From Cytobacillus firmus DS1 (GTDB taxonomy: Bacteria; Bacillota; Bacilli; Bacillales; Cytobacillaceae), in assembly GCF_000565285.1 (NCBI RefSeq), contig NZ_APVL01000016.1:1-64000 (forward strand): 64,000 nt of DNA, given 5' to 3'. This document shows positions 6,828-14,987 of this stretch, piece after piece. The notes beneath the pieces are model-generated. The model was not told the origin of the DNA, searched no databases, and worked only from the letters and a program-made list of their open reading frames with translations. A program made the translations under genes and the position numbers. Position 1 is the stretch's first letter, and every line of letters starts with the position of its first letter.

Positions 6828-7832
6828 ATTTCTTTTTAAAATAATTAAGGTAAAATCATCCCGCAATTGAAAATGCTGAAGTTTTTCAAGTTCTTTGTAT
6901 ACACTATTAACTATTTCCTGTGCATTTAAATGAATATATTTCTTAATTAATTCCAGCAATGATTCCTTTTCTATAAACCCTTCTTCTGTACGGCATTCAG
7001 TAACCCCATCTGACATTAATATAATCATATCCCCGGGATTTACTCCTTTTTCGTACTGACGGTATTTAGTTTTTTTATCAATACCGAGAAGCAGTCCTTT
7101 CGCAGTCAGCTCGGTAAATTGCTCAGTCCCGGCATTATAGAACAGTCCCGGCTCATGTCCTGCAGAACCATATGAAAACATATGGCTGTTTGTATCATAT
7201 ATTCCATAAAACATGGTAATGAACATCGTTAAATCTACATTCTGTTCTACTACCCGATTAAGATTTTCAAGGACCGTTTTAGGGTCATTACGGTTTTCAG
7301 GCACACTGTCCATAGCATATTTAATCATGGACATACAAAGGGCTGCCGGAAGCCCTTTGCCGATTACATCAGCAATGGCGATGCTGATTGTACTGTTTTC
7401 ATCCTGAACAAAGTGGAAATAATCACCGTTCATATGCTTGGCAGGTACACTGATTGCGCCGATATCCAGTCCTTCAACAGAAGGAACCTGCGTCCCCAGC
7501 AAGGTTTGCTGAACGTTCGCAGCTATCTCCATTTCTGTCCTGAGTTCCTGTTGAATATGTTTTAAGCTCTGATGTTCTCTATAGGCAAAACCATAGCCTA
7601 TCATGACTTCCAGAAGGATATCAAAAGAATGGTGAACATACTCAGGCAAGTCCGGATAAAGTTCACCCATCAGACTTTTATGAACGCTGATAATCTCTTC
7701 AGGTGAGATTTTGTGCTCGATCGACTTCCTGCTGAACTTTTGGCCCTGATACAAGGCCTGTTCAGATTGTTCCTTAATATAATTCTCAAGAATATCCCGA
7801 TACTTTGATTCCATCATTTCTCGGAAATCCAT
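6822..7832 (-). CDS. rsbU: PP2C phosphatase RsbU
   Basis: 336 residues: an N-terminal helical RsbT-binding region (about 1-110) and a C-terminal PP2C phosphatase domain (NGDYFHFVQDENSTISIAIA, DVIGKGLPAALCMS, MILMSDGVTE). RsbT binding activates it to dephosphorylate RsbV-P. The start at ATG 7832 follows GGGGGAAG with a good spacer; upstream in-frame codons extend into rsbT and lack a site. Length equals the family norm. Confidence 0.94.
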   Translation of the reverse strand: MDFREMMESKYRDILENYIKEQSEQALYQGQKFSRKSIEHKISPEEIISVHKSLMGELYPDLPEYVHHSFDILLEVMIGYGFAYREHQSLKHIQQELRTEMEIAANVQQTLLGTQVPSVEGLDIGAISVPAKHMNGDYFHFVQDENSTISIAIADVIGKGLPAALCMSMIKYAMDSVPENRNDPKTVLENLNRVVEQNVDLTMFITMFYGIYDTNSHMFSYGSAGHEPGLFYNAGTEQFTELTAKGLLLGIDKKTKYRQYEKGVNPGDMIILMSDGVTECRTEEGFIEKESLLELIKKYIHLNAQEIVNSVYKELEKLQHFQLRDDFTLIILKRNV

Positions 7833-7843
7833 AACGCTTCCCC

Positions 7844-8245
7844 CTAACGAAGCCACTTAGTTGCTTTTATATCTGTTCCGGTCCCGGGATTGGAGTCAAT
7901 TAAGAACTCATCCATTAACCGCTTCACACCTGGCAGGCCGGCTCCTAATCCCCCTGATGTCGAGTATCCATCTTCCATTACTTGGCGTAAATCATTGATT
8001 CCAGGGCCGCTGTCTACCGCAACTATACGCAATCCCGCTTTTCCGCCGTCGTATATTTTCTCAATACAGATTTGACCTTGTCCGGCGTATAAGTAAATAT
8101 TCCGGGCAAGCTCACTAATGGCTGTAGTGATTCTAGCCTGGTCAACTGTACCAAAACCAAGCTCTTTAGCAACATTCCGCCCAAGCTGGCGGGCTGCAAC
8201 GATGTCCCATTCGTTTATGATTTTAACGCAGGATTGGTTTTCCAT
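7844..8245 (-). CDS. rsbT: Stressosome kinase RsbT
   Basis: 133-residue GHKL kinase (N-box SELARNIYLYAG, G1 DSGPGI, G2 SGGLGAGLPGV). In the resting stressosome it is sequestered by RsbS/RsbR. On stress it phosphorylates them, leaves, and activates RsbU. It sits 4 bp after rsbS and 11 bp before rsbU in the operon, with a strong GGGGGAG ribosome site. Confidence 0.94.
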   Translation of the reverse strand: MENQSCVKIINEWDIVAARQLGRNVAKELGFGTVDQARITTAISELARNIYLYAGQGQICIEKIYDGGKAGLRIVAVDSGPGINDLRQVMEDGYSTSGGLGAGLPGVKRLMDEFLIDSNPGTGTDIKATKWLR

Positions 8246-8249
8246 ACAG

Positions 8250-8612
8250 TTACTCCCCCAATTCCTGTTGTAATTTCTCCAAACCTTTTTCTAGATCTAA
8301 TGCAGTAAGGACATCATCTAACCCAATACCTAACTCAATAAGCGTAATTGCTACGGCAGGCTGTATCCCGGTTATGACTACTTTTGCACCCATCAGTTTG
8401 GACATATTTATTACGTCGCCTAGAACTTTAGCGATGAATGAATCAATAAAGTCAATGGATGTTAAATCGATCACGACTCCATTTGCACTCGTCTCATGGA
8501 TTTTATGGAGCAGATCCTCCTGAAACTGCAGAGCAGTCTGATCATCCAATTCCCACTGGATGGAGACTAACAGGCAATCGTTCAGCTTTAAAATTGGGAT
8601 TCTCACTCTCAT
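8250..8612 (-). CDS. rsbS: Stressosome scaffold/antagonist RsbS
   Basis: 120-residue single STAS-domain protein. The conserved phosphoserine is S58 in [10 protein letters not shown]. RsbS forms the 25S stressosome core with RsbR and binds RsbT. Its start overlaps the rsbR stop by 4 nt. The length matches B. subtilis RsbS (121). Confidence 0.93.
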   Translation of the reverse strand: MRVRIPILKLNDCLLVSIQWELDDQTALQFQEDLLHKIHETSANGVVIDLTSIDFIDSFIAKVLGDVINMSKLMGAKVVITGIQPAVAITLIELGIGLDDVLTALDLEKGLEKLQQELGE

Positions 8613-9442
8613 TCCGCTCCCTCCACATTCACAATTTTGCGGCTGGTTAACTCAAGAGCCGCTTCTACTCCCTTTTTCAAGGTGTTTTTTGTGGTAAACT
8701 GATTTAAATCAATTCCCAGGTTTACAATGGTCTGGGCAATCTCCGGGCGTATGCCTACGAGCATGCATTTCGCACCGACAAGTCTTACAGCATCTGCTGC
8801 CTGTATGATATGATGGGCTACCATCGTATCGACAACCGGCACACCCGTTATATCTATAAGGACCACTTCTGAACGGTGTTTAACTACTCCAGTTAAGAGG
8901 TTCTCCATAATCTGCTTCGCACGCTCAGTATCAATTGTACCTACAAGCGGCATAACCGTAATACCTTCGAATACAGGGATCAGCGGCGCAGATAGTTCCT
9001 GAAGGGCAATTTTTTGCAGGGACACAGTTCTTTCCCAAGTGGCCGAATACATATTTACCACTTCATTAACCATGGGAGTCATCCAGCCATCGAACTCGTA
9101 AATGACTTTCATCTGGTTTTCCTGGGTGACAATTCCGGCTTCCTGCATACCCTCGAACACAATCTTTCCGAATGTTTGAAGCCCTTTTGTCACAAAACTG
9201 AGCGGCCAGCCCAATCGCACAATTTTCTCAGAGAAATCACTCAATTTCGAAGTGAATTCCTCATTTGAACTTTTTATATTTGAAATAATCAGGTCAATGA
9301 ATTCTCGGCTTGTCCCGATAAATACCTGATCAGAAACTACCTTTGTAACCCTTTCATCCGCATTTTCCTTGGTAGCCTTAAGCCAATGATTAAAAATAGA
9401 ATCTTTATTATTTTGTATATAATTCAATATTGTCGAATTCAT
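8609..9442 (-). CDS. rsbR: Stressosome sensor RsbR (RsbRA type)
   Basis: 277 residues: an N-terminal non-haem globin-like sensor domain (about 1-130) that projects from the stressosome, and a C-terminal STAS domain (about 150-265) with the phospho-acceptor segment [16 protein letters not shown] and a second conserved threonine further on. First gene of the rsbRSTUVW-sigB-rsbX operon, with the ribosome site GGGAGGAA 5 nt from the ATG. Other RsbR paralogues may lie elsewhere. Confidence 0.92.
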   Translation of the reverse strand: MNSTILNYIQNNKDSIFNHWLKATKENADERVTKVVSDQVFIGTSREFIDLIISNIKSSNEEFTSKLSDFSEKIVRLGWPLSFVTKGLQTFGKIVFEGMQEAGIVTQENQMKVIYEFDGWMTPMVNEVVNMYSATWERTVSLQKIALQELSAPLIPVFEGITVMPLVGTIDTERAKQIMENLLTGVVKHRSEVVLIDITGVPVVDTMVAHHIIQAADAVRLVGAKCMLVGIRPEIAQTIVNLGIDLNQFTTKNTLKKGVEAALELTSRKIVNVEGAE

Positions 9443-9537
9443 TAGTTCCTCCCTATTTTATTATATATCTATTATTAGCCTTCCAATTCCCCTTTATTGT
9501 AAAGAAGCAAAAAAATCTTCCTGTATTGTATATACCA

Positions 9538-9566
9538 ATTAAATGATAACAATGAATGCCAGTCAA
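9538..9566 (-). promoter_or_regulatory. Candidate sigma-A promoter for rsbR operon
   Basis: TTGACT (9561-9566) and TTTAAT (9538-9543) on the minus strand with 17-bp spacing. An overlapping alternative is TTGTTA (9547-9552) and TACAAT (9525-9530) with 16 bp. Either gives a leader of roughly 80-100 nt. The rest of the 371-bp gap between rsbR and ndoA is AT-rich with no gene seen. Confidence 0.45.
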
Positions 9567-9780
9567 ATGATACCTATATGCGTCTGCAATTAATATTTCC
9601 CATCTTTAGGCTAATTCGACAATTTCTTATGAAAACCCTTTTTCAAGTGCACTGGTTTCCCATCGAATAGGAGGTTACTCCCAGCCGGAAACGGGTATAT
9701 TTACAAAACCAGACAATTTTATATATTAAACGACTTTCTTTTTTACCCTATTGAAAAGAAGCTAAACCTTTTTGGCTTAA

Positions 9781-9812
9781 AAAAATAAAAAACGCCCTTC
9801 AAAAGAGCGTTT
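9781..9812 (-). terminator. Terminator of ndoAI-ndoA
   Basis: On the minus strand AACGCTC...GGGCGTT (9790-9812) forms a stem followed by a run of Ts and As (TTTTTTATTTTT). It begins 2 bp after the ndoA stop codon. Confidence 0.85.
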
Positions 9813-9813
9813 G

Positions 9814-10164
9814 TTAAAATTCGATGAGGCCTAAGCTGATTTGCACGGCTTCATCCACTTTTTCCATCATTTCGTCATCGAGATGGGTTATTTTATCGGT
9901 TAGGCGTTGTTTATCAATTGTACGAATCTGTTCTAATAAGATGACCGAATCCCTTTCAAAACCATAACGCTTCGCATCAATTTCAACGTGAGTAGGCAGC
10001 TTTGCTTTTTGAATCTGAGCTGTGATTGCTGCAACAATTACTGTGGGACTAAACCGATTCCCGATGTCGTTTTGGATGACAAGCACTGGACGGACGCCGC
10101 CTTGTTCTGAACCAACAACAGGGGATAGGTCTGCAAAATAAACGTCACCACGTTTGACAATCAA
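9814..10164 (-). CDS. ndoA: Endoribonuclease toxin NdoA (MazF family)
   Basis: 116-residue MazF/EndoA toxin, nearly identical to the B. subtilis protein over visible motifs: [12 protein letters not shown]-type N-terminus, [16 protein letters not shown], and [19 protein letters not shown]. It cleaves single-stranded mRNA (UACAU in B. subtilis) and is neutralised by NdoAI encoded 4 bp upstream. Start is TTG 10164 preceded by GGAGG with an 8-nt spacer. It stands directly before the sigma-B operon, as in B. subtilis. Confidence 0.95.
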   Translation of the reverse strand: MIVKRGDVYFADLSPVVGSEQGGVRPVLVIQNDIGNRFSPTVIVAAITAQIQKAKLPTHVEIDAKRYGFERDSVILLEQIRTIDKQRLTDKITHLDDEMMEKVDEAVQISLGLIEF

Positions 10165-10168
10165 GGGA

Positions 10169-10450
10169 TTATCCTCCGCTAACTAGACGTTCAACTGTGT
10201 GTTCTGCCTCATATTCCGCTTGAAATGCTTCAGATGCAATCGTCAAATTTATTTTCGCCATCTCCATGTAGCCTCGCCTCATGGACTCGCGAATTTGTCT
10301 CTTTTTGCGTTCGCGCAAATACATTTTGGTTGCTTGATAAATGAATTCGCTCCGGTTAACGTTTTCCTGTTTAGCAAATCCGTCTAACTCGGTTAAAAGA
10401 TGCTGCGGTAATTTTACCATTATCTCTGTTGTTGTGCTGGACTCAGACAC
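10169..10450 (-). CDS. ndoAI: Antitoxin NdoAI (EndoAI, ribbon-helix-helix)
   Basis: 93-residue antitoxin with an N-terminal ribbon-helix-helix DNA-binding segment ([19 protein letters not shown]) and a C-terminal toxin-wrapping tail ([19 protein letters not shown]...TVERLVSGG). GTG 10450 is preferred: it gives the family N-terminus MSESS and lies 9 nt from GGAGG, while the ATG at 10456 is only 3 nt away. It probably represses its own operon. Confidence 0.93.
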   Translation of the reverse strand: MSESSTTTEIMVKLPQHLLTELDGFAKQENVNRSEFIYQATKMYLRERKKRQIRESMRRGYMEMAKINLTIASEAFQAEYEAEHTVERLVSGG

Positions 10451-10502
10451 AAACATACACCTCCACCATCACTACACACCATTTTTATATCTACCATTTT
10501 CA

Positions 10503-10530
10503 ATATTACCATTAATACAACCCAATGCAA
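10503..10530 (-). promoter_or_regulatory. Candidate sigma-A promoter for ndoAI-ndoA
   Basis: TTGCAT (10525-10530) and TAATAT (10503-10508) on the minus strand, spacer 16 bp. Predicted start is about 45 bp before the ndoAI start codon. Confidence 0.4.
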
Positions 10531-10592
10531 AGGGGATTCTTTAATTCTTCTGTATTATCGTCCAAAAAAATAGTATTTTATGCATGATTCCA

Positions 10593-10779
10593 GAAAAGCG
10601 GAAGCGCCTTTAGCACGAGGGAACGCTGACTAAGAACGCCACGTCCTGTGGCAGCGTCTGCATGACCCGCATCCTCCCAAAAGCTTGCTGACGAAGCCTT
10701 CCTTGTCCTGCGGGCCTCAAGCACAAGACGAGCCCTGCAAGCTTGTGACCTCGAGTGGGCAGGCGCTGGAGCTAGACAG
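10593..10779 (+). repeat. Dispersed hairpin repeat GAAAAGCG...CTAGACAG, copy A (long form)
   Basis: Begins GAAAAGCGGAAGCGCC and ends GGCGCTGGAGCTAGACAG, so the inner parts of the ends (AGCGCC/GGCGCT) are complementary. The interior holds a block (AAGAACGCCACGTCCT, CTCCCAAAAGCTT, GACGAAGCCTTCCTTGTCC) also found in copy D at 62111. It contains GACCTCGAG near the 3' end like all other copies. It fills most of the 437-bp alr-ndoAI gap. No protein-coding potential seen. Confidence 0.8.
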
Positions 10780-10887
10780 TAAACTAACTTCAGAAATTTT
10801 CATTTTTATCTTTTCAAAAAGCCGCCGCGCTTATACCATCCCTTTCTCCGAGCGGAAGCGCTGCAGAACAGCAATTAATTTTTTTGA

Positions 10888-12042
10888 TTATAGCAGATAG
10901 TTAATTCCCCCGATAATTTCACCATCTCTTTTATATATGCGGGGAACCCGGGAAGATACCATGCAGGTAACTTCATAGTTGATGGTTTCAAGCTTTTCAG
11001 CGATTTCGTCAACCGAAATCTTTTCTTTTCCCTGCTCGCCGATCAGGGTTATCTTTGTTCCGACAGGCATTTCATGAGGTATCTTAATCATGCATTGATC
11101 CATGCATATTCTCCCAATAATTGGTACCCTCAATCCTTCAGCAAGTACCTCCTGTCCCTGAAGCTTCCGGATCCAGCCATCCGCATAGCCAATTGGCAAT
11201 GTCGCAATCCATTCTTCTTCTTGTGCTTCATAAGTCGCACCATAACTGACTTTCTCGCCTTTATGAAGCTTTTTCACATGGACAATAGCGGTATGGAGAG
11301 AAAAAGCTTCCTTTAGCTCGAATGGAAGTACAGGCTTTATTTCCAAGGATGGAGCCAGTCCATACATGCTGATCCCCATTCTGACAGCATGCAAATGCGC
11401 TTTTGGAAACCTCAGACCTGCCGCACTGTTGCTGGTGTGGACGTATTTAGGCAATACCTCAAGCCATCCGGTCATTTCTTCAAACCTGCTGAGCTGCGTT
11501 TCAAAATAAGTATTGTCCAACGAATCCGCTGTGGCGAAATGCGTAAATACTCCTTCAAGCTGAAAACGCTTGTCCTTTTTGATAACGCTCTCAATTCCCA
11601 CAAGCTCATCCCGGCTGCGAATCCCCAGGCGGCCCATGCCGGTATCAAGCTTTAAATGAATATTCAGGGTTCCATCTTCTACATATTCAGTTGCTTTTGA
11701 GAGCCATTCCTGCTGAAAAACAGTGAGGGAGATATTATTTGCTGCGGCCTCGCCTGCATGCTCCGGACGGCTCGCTCCCATTACTAAAATCGGCGCTTCA
11801 ATTTTTTTCTTTCTCAATGCCATTGCTTCATCCAGAGTCGCAACCGCCAGAGAGGATGCGCCGGCTTCCAGCGCCGCCTTCGCTACAGCTGCATCTCCAT
11901 GCCCATACCCATTTGCCTTTACAACCGCAATGATTTTTGTTCCTTCTTTTACATGTCTTTTCATTGACTCTACATTATATGAAATATGGTCCAGATTTAT
12001 CTCTGCCCAAGTGTCCCGAAACATTTTTGTCTGTTCATTCAT
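10888..12042 (-). CDS. alr: Alanine racemase
   Basis: 384-residue PLP-dependent racemase making D-alanine for peptidoglycan. The PLP lysine is in [10 protein letters not shown] near the N-terminus, the catalytic tyrosine in KVSYGATY, and [12 protein letters not shown] and [16 protein letters not shown] are conserved C-terminal motifs. ATG 12042 is chosen; an in-frame GTG at 12054 lies only 1 nt after AAAGGA, and the ATG itself has a long spacer, so the start is uncertain. Neighbours alr-ndoAI are as in B. subtilis. Confidence 0.94.
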   Translation of the reverse strand: MNEQTKMFRDTWAEINLDHISYNVESMKRHVKEGTKIIAVVKANGYGHGDAAVAKAALEAGASSLAVATLDEAMALRKKKIEAPILVMGASRPEHAGEAAANNISLTVFQQEWLSKATEYVEDGTLNIHLKLDTGMGRLGIRSRDELVGIESVIKKDKRFQLEGVFTHFATADSLDNTYFETQLSRFEEMTGWLEVLPKYVHTSNSAAGLRFPKAHLHAVRMGISMYGLAPSLEIKPVLPFELKEAFSLHTAIVHVKKLHKGEKVSYGATYEAQEEEWIATLPIGYADGWIRKLQGQEVLAEGLRVPIIGRICMDQCMIKIPHEMPVGTKITLIGEQGKEKISVDEIAEKLETINYEVTCMVSSRVPRIYKRDGEIIGGINYLL

Positions 12043-12166
12043 CGATGTGCTCACGTCCTTTAGCCATTGCTTTATACATGTCGATTATCAAACTCGGCAG
12101 ATGGTTTGTCAAATGGATATTTTTTTAACCGGGGTTTACTTTAGCTGGGTCTGGGAGCCTGGGCTT

Positions 12167-12392
12167 TTTTCGGACTTGGACTGCTTAAATCCGGGATGCT
12201 GAGTCAGAGCACGGACTCTACTTCGGACTCAGAATACGTAAACCTGTAGCGCCTTGTCCGAACCTTGGCCTACTTCTGACTCAGGATGCCAAATCACTGG
12301 CTTTGAGTCCGAACTTCAACCTTCTTCTGACTCAGAATGCCTAAACCTCAAGTCCTGTGTCCGAACCTGTATCCTGCTTCGAACTCACAAAG
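12167..12392. repeat. Degenerate ~52-bp tandem repeat array 1
   Basis: The motif CTTC(G/T)GACTCAG or a close variant recurs starting near 12169, 12221, 12273, 12324 and 12377, a steady 51-53 bp period. Each unit also carries GTCCGAAC about 20 bp before the next motif. An inverted piece, CTGAGTCAGAGC (12199), can pair with a neighbouring unit. The period is not a multiple of three and reading frames are broken, so it is not a protein repeat. The same core occurs in array 2 at 46873. It occupies the 434-bp gap between alr and ydcC. Confidence 0.75.
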
Positions 12393-12447
12393 CTTTTAAC
12401 CCGCGGGATCCAGTGTTCAAACCCATCCATCTTTCCATCCCAAACAC

Positions 12448-12474
12448 AAAAAAAACAGGCCCCTATAGGACCTG
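12448..12474 (-). terminator. Terminator of ydcC
   Basis: On the minus strand CAGGTCC-TATA-GGGGCCTG followed by eight Ts. Located 14 bp after the ydcC stop. Confidence 0.88.
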
Positions 12475-12488
12475 CTTTAGGCAGTGAT

Positions 12489-13502
12489 TTATTTCACCAT
12501 TTCTCCTTGTACGGAGCGGGCAATATCGGACATTTCCTCAGGTGATAAATCGTTGGATGCGATCATATAATCCACGCCCTGGTAGGTCCAGGAGATGGTA
12601 TTGTCAGAAAGTGCACCAATGGTGAAGCCAAGGTCAACCGGCTCGCCTTTAACAGATGTAACGACGGATGATGTCGGCATGACAGCAGCCTTTTCCTGTA
12701 CAAGCGTAAATGATTTTTCTCCATCATATGTTAATACAACACGCTTGCCGTCTTCTGTTTGCATTTCCTGTTCATCAACCAGCTTAACATCTGCCAAATC
12801 CATCTGCGGATATTTAACTGTGAATTCCTGATCCTCCACCTCTGCCATGACCGGTACTTCGAGCTGGGCACCTGTCATGTTCTTCTGCATGTCAAAGTCT
12901 TTCTTATCGAAGCTTGCATTGAACTTTACATTTGAAAATTCTACTGTTACAAGTGCATTTTTATCAGGATCCATAACCTTAACACTGACTGGGGATAAAT
13001 CGGACTTCTTGAGCTTGATTTCCTGTACAGGAAGCATCTGATTATTTTGATAGCGTGTTTTGGTTTCAAACACATAATGATCTTTTGTAGCGGAGAACTT
13101 GGCTTCCTTATCCTCCATAATGTCCTTGACTAATGATTCATATAAATAAGCCTGGCTGCTGTTCTGCGGCCAATCACTCTGGAAGCGGAAGCTTTTGTTC
13201 AGCGCAGGAGTGAGGACAAATACACCGTCATTGTTTCGGAGAATCATCTGGCTTTGTTCCTTTTGGGCGTTTTTCAGGTTTACCCGGTAAAAATCCGGAT
13301 CTTTATGCCACACTTCTATTTCATATGTCTGCGGGTCAGTTCCCATCTGCAGAGTCATTTTTGCCTCTGCCTTGTATCCCTTAACGTCTTCGAGCTTTTT
13401 ATCAAGATCCTTTACAACATCCTCCTGTGTTTTAGATCCACAGGCAGACAATGCAAGAACAACCAAAAGCCCGGCAAGCAGCATGAACCACTTTTTCTTC
13501 AT
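12489..13502 (-). CDS. ydcC: Sporulation-associated lipoprotein (YdcC, LolA/GerS-like fold)
   Basis: 337-residue lipoprotein: signal peptide with lipobox ALSAC, lipidated cysteine C21, then an outer-membrane-lipoprotein-sorting (LolA-like) domain over most of the remainder. B. subtilis YdcC is produced in the mother cell under sigma-E and belongs to the same family as clostridial GerS, involved in spore cortex handling; that role is inferred for this protein. A sigma-E-like promoter and a perfect palindrome lie upstream. The gene reads toward alr but is separated by a terminator. Confidence 0.85.
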   Translation of the reverse strand: MKKKWFMLLAGLLVVLALSACGSKTQEDVVKDLDKKLEDVKGYKAEAKMTLQMGTDPQTYEIEVWHKDPDFYRVNLKNAQKEQSQMILRNNDGVFVLTPALNKSFRFQSDWPQNSSQAYLYESLVKDIMEDKEAKFSATKDHYVFETKTRYQNNQMLPVQEIKLKKSDLSPVSVKVMDPDKNALVTVEFSNVKFNASFDKKDFDMQKNMTGAQLEVPVMAEVEDQEFTVKYPQMDLADVKLVDEQEMQTEDGKRVVLTYDGEKSFTLVQEKAAVMPTSSVVTSVKGEPVDLGFTIGALSDNTISWTYQGVDYMIASNDLSPEEMSDIARSVQGEMVK

Positions 13503-13536
13503 TCCTTCAGCCCCTTTGTCTCATTTCAGTGAGATT

Positions 13537-13552
13537 GGCCGGACTTCCGGCC
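13537..13552. repeat. 16-bp perfect palindrome in ydcC leader
   Basis: GGCCGGACTTCCGGCC is self-complementary and lies between the candidate promoter and the ydcC start. Wider flanks (GAGACA...TGAGAT region) add partial pairing, so it may form a leader hairpin. Confidence 0.6.
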
Positions 13553-13573
13553 TGTCTCTCCTATCGCATTATG

Positions 13574-13602
13574 AATATATGAGACAACCTTAAGGAATAT
13601 GC
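13574..13602 (-). promoter_or_regulatory. Candidate sigma-E promoter for ydcC
   Basis: On the minus strand GCATATT (13596-13602), a 14-bp spacer and CATATATT (13574-13581) resemble the sigma-E consensus (ATATT, then CATACAAT). This fits mother-cell expression of ydcC in B. subtilis. Confidence 0.45.
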
Positions 13603-13631
13603 TAGGAGGAATGACAAGCTTCTGAAAATCT

Positions 13632-13676
13632 TCCCGCGGCATAAAGCGGGGGGCTTACTGCCCCCGTTAGACTGCG
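13632..13676. repeat. Right-end remnant of palindromic element
   Basis: GGGGGGCTTACTGCCC...GTTAGACTGCG followed by ATAA matches the right end of the two larger elements at 20931 and 40714, but the rest is missing. A short hairpin CCCGC...GCGGG precedes it. It lies 6 bp past the end of acpS. Confidence 0.65.
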
Positions 13677-13682
13677 ATAAAG

Positions 13683-14036
13683 TCATTCTTTTTCTATAAC
13701 CACCTGAGCCACAGCGTAATCCCTGCTATGGGAAATCGACAAGTGAACCCCATCTTTAAATGGCTTAGAAATAAAGGGCTTACCCTTTTCATCCTTTTCA
13801 ATTTCAATATCCTGAAAGGAAAGTTCTTCGCCAATCCCGGTTCCCCACGCCTTTGAAAAGGCTTCTTTAGCTGCAAATCTTCCTGCAAGAAACTCTGCGC
13901 GTCTTTTTTCCGGCAATTGCTGATAGCCATTCAACTCTTTTGCCGTTAAAATCCGTTCAGGAAACCTCTCCTGCCTGGCAATAATTTTTCGTATCCGCTC
14001 CAGATCTGCAATATCAATCCCAATACCGGAAATCAT
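13683..14036 (-). CDS. acpS: Holo-[acyl-carrier-protein] synthase
   Basis: 117-residue 4'-phosphopantetheinyl transferase that activates acyl carrier protein for fatty acid synthesis. Magnesium-binding residues D8 ([12 protein letters not shown]) and E58 ([12 protein letters not shown]) are present, as is the C-terminal [17 protein letters not shown] segment. It is divergent from the rhomboid gene ydcA, as in B. subtilis. Confidence 0.95.
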   Translation of the reverse strand: MISGIGIDIADLERIRKIIARQERFPERILTAKELNGYQQLPEKRRAEFLAGRFAAKEAFSKAWGTGIGEELSFQDIEIEKDEKGKPFISKPFKDGVHLSISHSRDYAVAQVVIEKE

Positions 14037-14200
14037 CTCTCATCTTCCTTCTATTTATATTATTCGATGCATAAAGAATACAGTAGAAGAAGGAATATGT
14101 ACACTTTATCCGCTGAATAAGTGTTATGGCATGCTGAAAACCCGCTTTTCAGGCTATGATGTAGATATACGTTCAAACTATTTAAGCACGGAGGAGAGCC

Positions 14201-14926
14201 ATGTTTACGAGAACCGAAAGCTTAAAGGAATTTATCCGCTACTACCCTGTTGTTACGGCTATCATTTGTATCCATATTATCATCTATTTATTGACTGTCA
14301 TTCCCCTTTTCCCAAATTCACTTATTTTTGAGAAGCTGGCTGGTGTCAATTTATATATTGTGGAGGGTGAATACTGGCGGCTGCTGAGCCCGATCATCCT
14401 GCACAGCGGCTTTTCTCATGTTTTATTTAACAGCTTTTCACTCGTTCTATTCGGTCCTTTCCTGGAGAGGCTAATCGGGAAAACAAGATTCATTCTGCTT
14501 TATATTACCGCGGGGGCAGCCGCGAATATTGCTACCCTCATTCTTGAGCCATTAACGTATATACATGCGGGGGCAAGCGGTGCGATCTTTGGCCTGTTCG
14601 GCTACTTTGCGGCAATCCTGGTCTTTCGAAAAGAACTATTAACCAGGGAAAACTCACAAATCATCCTGACCATCACGATTATTGGGGTGATCATGACCTT
14701 CCTTCAGCCAAACATCAATGTGACGGCACATATATTCGGCCTGATTGCAGGCTTCCTGATTGGCGCAGCCTCCCTGGCAAAAGGCCGTACATCATCTTCA
14801 TCCGGCATCATACGGCCAGGCGGACTTTCCGGCATCAGACCATCTTTAAAAGGAGTGCCTGCATCAAGGCTTGCTGTTTGGGGAGTCATCGTTATTTTAG
14901 CCATAGTGGGGTTTTTAGCCAGATAA
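14201..14926 (+). CDS. ydcA: Rhomboid family intramembrane serine protease (YdcA)
   Basis: 241-residue polytopic membrane protein with six or seven predicted helices. The catalytic serine S126 is in GASGAIFGLFG and the catalytic histidine H177 in NVTAHIFGLIAGFLIG, with WR and HSGFSHVLFN motifs in the L1 loop region. The substrate is unknown. The start follows GGAGGAGAGCC. A bidirectional terminator separates it from convergent ydbT. Confidence 0.92.
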   Translation: MFTRTESLKEFIRYYPVVTAIICIHIIIYLLTVIPLFPNSLIFEKLAGVNLYIVEGEYWRLLSPIILHSGFSHVLFNSFSLVLFGPFLERLIGKTRFILLYITAGAAANIATLILEPLTYIHAGASGAIFGLFGYFAAILVFRKELLTRENSQIILTITIIGVIMTFLQPNINVTAHIFGLIAGFLIGAASLAKGRTSSSSGIIRPGGLSGIRPSLKGVPASRLAVWGVIVILAIVGFLAR

Positions 14927-14965
14927 GAAAAGCGAAAAGGCGCCTTCAGCTGGATAGTTAAACAA

Positions 14966-14987
14966 AAAAGCGCTCACGGGCGCTTTT
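14966..14987. terminator. Bidirectional terminator between ydcA and ydbT
   Basis: AAAAGCGC-TCACGG-GCGCTTTT with T-rich sequence on both strands (TTCTTTTT on plus). It covers the ydbT stop codon. Confidence 0.85.

Noticed and set aside
12122-12545. Small reading frames over array 1
   Set aside because: Frames arise from the degenerate repeats and overlap the ydcC terminator; no start signals.
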